Shown: in pieces, positions 33,415 through 36,357 of the stretch
Layout of the letters: every line of letters begins with the position of its first letter
Position numbering within the stretch: the first letter of the stretch is position 1
NCBI GenBank assembly: GCA_003242955.1
Contig: QJPH01000513.1
Coordinates: 1-36,357, forward strand
DNA: 36,357 nucleotides
Origin: Candidatus Methylumidiphilus alinenensis
GTDB lineage: Bacteria; Pseudomonadota; Gammaproteobacteria; Methylococcales; Methylococcaceae
Direction of reading: 5' to 3'
The notes under the pieces: model-generated
Told to the model about the DNA's origin: nothing
The model's input: the letters and a program-made list of their open reading frames with translations, nothing else
Databases searched by the model: none
Position numbers and translations under genes: made by a program

Positions 33415-33639
33415 GAAGCATGAACCAAATCACCAAAGTCATTTAAGCTGGTTCCCAAGGCTTGGAAGCTCTTGCTTCTGGGTTCCCATGAAAGTGCTGG
33501 CTTATCACCCCCGTAGGTCAGCAACCCTTTGCCGACTCCCAAGCTCCGCTTGAAAACGTGCGAAACTCAAGCCGCTCGGACTAGGCGCGAAGCCAGCGGA
33601 ACCGGCTCCCCTTGCTCGAGGATTCCAGTGGACGGGCAG

Positions 33640-35262
33640 TCACTTCCGCCCAAAACCACAGGTAATCGGATAACGCCGATCACGCCCAAAAGCCCTGCGG
33701 GTAATTTTCACCCCTGGCGGTGCTTGGCGGCGTTTGTATTCGTTTATATCCACCAGCCGTGCCACTCTAAGTACATCAGACTCGGCGAATCCGGCAGCTA
33801 CGATCTCCTCCACCGATTGGTCCCATTCCACATAACGCTCCAAAATCGGGTCGAGTACGGCATAGGGCGGTAGTGAATCCTGGTCTTTTTGGTCGGGTGC
33901 CAATTCAGCCGAGGGTGGTCGTTCGAGCACCCGTAGCGGGATGACGGGGCTTATGGCATTGCGGTATTCGCAGAGTTTATAAACCAATAGTTTGGGCACA
34001 TCCTTCAAGGGTGCAAAGCCTCCCGCCATGTCTCCGTAAAGGGTCGCATAACCCACGCTCATCTCGCTTTTGTTGCCGGTGGTGAGCAATATCTTGCGCT
34101 TTTTGTTGGATAAGGCCATCAGTAACACCCCCCGGCAGCGGGCTTGGATATTCTCTTCCGTCGTATCCCTTGGCAGTCCGTCAAAGGCATCCGCCAACAA
34201 GCCGGTGAACGCTTGGAAAGCCGGTTCAATGGGGATTACATGATGCTCCACACCTAGGGCTTCGGCTTCTAACCGGGCATCCTCGACACTCATGTCCGCC
34301 GTGTAGCGGGAGGGCATCATCACCGCCTCGATTTTCTCAGCACCCAAGGCATCAACTGCCAGGGCTAGAGTCAACGCCGAGTCTATGCCGCCGGACAAAC
34401 CCAGCACAGCCCCGTGGAAGCCGTTCTTGAGCACATAATCGCGTATGCCTAGCACGAGTGCCTTGTAGACACTGGCAACCTCGCCCTCTGGCTCTGCCTT
34501 ATGGCCGGTCAAGGCCACCAAGTCATTGCCTTGGCGCTCAAATTCTGCCAACGTCAATACTTCTTCAAATTCTCTGGCTTGGAGGACTACCTCACCCCTC
34601 GCATCCATCACAAAAGACGCTCCGTCGAACACCAACTCGTCCTGCCCACCGACCAAATTGACATAAACAAACGGGATTTCAGTGGCAGCTACCCGCTCAC
34701 GCACGGCGTGTTCCCGTTGTCTAGTTTTGTCGGACTGATAGGGTGATGCATTGAGGTTGAGCATCAGTCGGGCACCGGCTGCCGCCGCTTGCTCAACGGC
34801 ACCGGGTAGCCACACGTCTTCACAAATCGTGATGCCCACAGTCACACCCTCCAAGTCAAATACACTGGGCTTGTTCCCAGGGTGAAAATAGCGCCTTTCG
34901 TCGAAGACGCCGTAATTGGGCAATTCCTGCTTTCGGTAAATCGTCTGTACGGACCCGTTTTGCAGAACTGCCGCGCTGTTGTAAAGCACACCGTTATGGC
35001 GTTCAGGAAAACCCAAAACGACAGTAATGCCGGTCGACTGTTTCGCCACTTCATCCAGGGCGAGTTCGATTTGTTGCAGGAAATGCGGCTTGTACACCAA
35101 GTCTTCCGGTGGATACCCGCTGAGGGTCAGTTCTGGAAATACCACGGCATGGGCTTTAAGTGCGTCCTTGGCGCGGGAGGTGGATTCCAAGACACGGCGA
35201 ACATTGCCGGCGATGTCGCCGACGAGAAGATTGATTTGGGCGATGGCGATGCGTAGAGGCAT
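33640..35262 (-). CDS. nadE: Glutamine-dependent NAD+ synthetase
   Basis: This 540-residue bifunctional enzyme catalyses the last step of NAD synthesis: deamido-NAD + ATP + glutamine to NAD. The N-terminal nitrilase-type glutaminase domain (about 1-255) has the catalytic triad Glu44 (FPELTLSGYPPEDL), Lys111 (YRKQELPNY) and Cys147 (ITICEDVW). The C-terminal synthetase domain has the PP-loop LSGGIDSA (289-296), then TTGNKSEMSVGYATLYGDMAG and RPPSAELAPDQKDQDSLPPY. The length and both active sites are intact. It is divergent from truD, with only 56 bases between the starts. Confidence 0.96.
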   Translation of the reverse strand: MPLRIAIAQINLLVGDIAGNVRRVLESTSRAKDALKAHAVVFPELTLSGYPPEDLVYKPHFLQQIELALDEVAKQSTGITVVLGFPERHNGVLYNSAAVLQNGSVQTIYRKQELPNYGVFDERRYFHPGNKPSVFDLEGVTVGITICEDVWLPGAVEQAAAAGARLMLNLNASPYQSDKTRQREHAVRERVAATEIPFVYVNLVGGQDELVFDGASFVMDARGEVVLQAREFEEVLTLAEFERQGNDLVALTGHKAEPEGEVASVYKALVLGIRDYVLKNGFHGAVLGLSGGIDSALTLALAVDALGAEKIEAVMMPSRYTADMSVEDARLEAEALGVEHHVIPIEPAFQAFTGLLADAFDGLPRDTTEENIQARCRGVLLMALSNKKRKILLTTGNKSEMSVGYATLYGDMAGGFAPLKDVPKLLVYKLCEYRNAISPVIPLRVLERPPSAELAPDQKDQDSLPPYAVLDPILERYVEWDQSVEEIVAAGFAESDVLRVARLVDINEYKRRQAPPGVKITRRAFGRDRRYPITCGFGRK

Positions 35263-35318
35263 GGTGTATTCTCGCTAGTTATTTTATCCCAGAATACCCT
35301 AACTTTGATCTAACAGCC

Positions 35319-36347
35319 ATGTCATTTACACTACCCTACGCCTTCGGTGGCCCCCCCGCAACCGGCAAAATCAAAGCCCAGCCGGAAGATTTCATTGTCG
35401 AGGAAAACCTTGGCTTTGAACTAACCGGTGAAGGCGAGCACATCTTCCTTAAGATTCAAAAGCGCGGTGAGAACACCGATTATCTCGCACGCCAGATTGC
35501 CAAATACGCGGGACTGCCTAAAATGGCGGTCAGCTATGCTGGCATGAAAGACCGCTTCGGTTTTACTACTCAATGGTTTAGCGTCCATATTCCCGGCAAG
35601 CGCGAGGTGGACTGGAGCGGCTTGGAATCGCAGTCCGTAGCCGTGCTGGAAGCCACCCGGCACAATCGCAAGTTGAAAAAAGGTGCGCTGAGGGGCAACC
35701 GCTTCGAGATTACCGTTCGGGAATTGGATGGCGACAACCGTCTGATCGAGCAAAGGCTCACACAGGTGAAATCATCGGGCGTACCCAATTATTTCGGCCC
35801 ACAGCGCTTTGGCAGGGAAGGCTATAATCTAATCCAAGCCGAAGCACTGTTCAAAGGGGAGTTACGCCTGCGGGACCGCAATTTGGAAGGCATTTATCTT
35901 TCCGCCGCCCGATCCGCAATCTTCAACCAGGTTTTGTCACAACGGGTTGAGTCCCACAACTGGAATCAAGCCATAATAGGTGATGTCTTCATGTTCGCCG
36001 ATTCCCACAGTTTTTTTCGCGCCGAACTGACTCCTGAAACCCTAGCCCGGGTCGCCGCGTTGGAAATCCATCCCAGCGGCCCACTGTGGGGTAAGTGCGA
36101 ACTCGCCACCACAGGGGAAGCTTTAGCGCTTGAAGCGACGGCCGCAAACGCATTGCTCGTGCTCAGCGAGGGTCTTGAACGAATTGGCATGGAAACCTCC
36201 CGCCGCCCTTTGCGTTTGCTGGTTGGCGACTTGGATTGGGCGTTTTGTGAACAAAACGCCTTGCGTTTACGCTTTACGCTGCCCGCCGGGGCTTATGCCA
36301 CCGTGGTGTTGCGGGAGATGGTAGCTTTTGAGGGGTCGGTTGATTAA
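35319..36347 (+). CDS. truD: tRNA pseudouridine(13) synthase TruD
   Basis: This 342-residue protein isomerises U13 of tRNA (for example tRNA-Glu) to pseudouridine. The nucleophile Asp78 is in YAGMKDRFGFTTQW (73-86), and the family marks KAQPEDFIVEE (19-29), GNRFEITVRE and VPNYFGPQRFG follow. The latter part has the TRUD insertion domain and ends LRFTLPAGAYATVVLREMV, a usual TruD C-terminus. It appears complete. The stop codon overlaps an ATG (TAATG at 36345-36349), suggesting a coupled downstream gene. Confidence 0.96.
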   Translation: MSFTLPYAFGGPPATGKIKAQPEDFIVEENLGFELTGEGEHIFLKIQKRGENTDYLARQIAKYAGLPKMAVSYAGMKDRFGFTTQWFSVHIPGKREVDWSGLESQSVAVLEATRHNRKLKKGALRGNRFEITVRELDGDNRLIEQRLTQVKSSGVPNYFGPQRFGREGYNLIQAEALFKGELRLRDRNLEGIYLSAARSAIFNQVLSQRVESHNWNQAIIGDVFMFADSHSFFRAELTPETLARVAALEIHPSGPLWGKCELATTGEALALEATAANALLVLSEGLERIGMETSRRPLRLLVGDLDWAFCEQNALRLRFTLPAGAYATVVLREMVAFEGSVD

Positions 36348-36357
36348 TGCAAGACAA
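36347..36357 (+). CDS. Possible start of the next gene (partial)
   Basis: ATG 36347 overlaps the truD stop codon by one base (TAATG) and opens ATG CAA GAC before the window ends. In many gammaproteobacteria surE follows truD, but three codons cannot identify the gene. Confidence 0.25.

Noticed and set aside
33336-33542. Minus-strand frame of 68 codons
   Set aside because: It is largely encoded by element gamma and the GTTCCCAAGG repeat, with no initiation signal.
1-36357. CRISPR array, tRNA, rRNA, complete insertion sequence or prophage genes
   Set aside because: I looked for regularly spaced repeats, tRNA-like folds and transposase or integrase motifs and found none. The repeats are palindromic and irregularly spread.

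Overview
The window looks like chromosomal DNA of a gammaproteobacterium. It carries gcvR-bcp in the enterobacterial order, truD, nadE, htpG and a cobalamin-dependent metH. The combination of pyruvate:ferredoxin oxidoreductase, NdvB-type glucan synthase and many short palindromic repeats would fit a methanotroph-like relative (Methylococcales), but that is an inference. No rRNA, tRNA, CRISPR array or complete insertion sequence was seen.

Layout. 1-1.96 kb is gene debris and repeats: a GIY-YIG endonuclease gene cut by a small inverted-repeat element, and a minus-strand gene cut at its 3' end by a repeat. 1.96-8.2 kb is a tight operon: a GltD-like flavoprotein with a ferredoxin tail, nifJ (PFOR), and a dihydroorotate-dehydrogenase-like flavoprotein. 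8.5-10.2 kb holds three small genes: an RlpA-like domain protein and two exported proteins of unknown function. 10.5-11.5 kb is gcvR-bcp. 11.5-13.5 kb is a repeat-rich scar with a collapsed toxin-antitoxin operon and a membrane-anchored HEPN-like gene. 13.5-18.6 kb is a PIN-PhoH gene followed by metH. 18.9-20.8 kb is htpG with a heat-shock-type promoter. 21.2-22.1 kb is a small AT-rich cassette of two membrane proteins with its own promoter and terminator. 22.5-28.2 kb is a beta-glucan locus: a GH17 membrane protein, a divergent small secreted protein, and an NdvB-like GH17-GT2 synthase. 28.7-31.8 kb is an AT-rich two-gene island: a HEPN-like protein translationally coupled to a large protein with a BolA-like N-terminus, a ParA-type ATPase domain (KGGVGRT) and a second P-loop NTPase. 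A Fic gene lies next to it, followed by nadE and truD.

How the genes work together. The nifJ operon probably links pyruvate oxidation to ferredoxin and NAD(P)H through its flavoprotein partners. The two GH17 proteins probably make and remodel a beta-1,3-glucan. The AT-rich HEPN/BolA-ParA-NTPase pair is the best candidate for an undescribed, defence-like system.

The most striking genome-scale feature is at least five families of short non-autonomous inverted-repeat elements (MITE-like), called alpha to epsilon here. One copy broke the GIY-YIG gene. Another sits so close to the PIN-PhoH gene that its target duplication supplies the first base of the start codon. A third is bounded by a perfect 9-bp target duplication.
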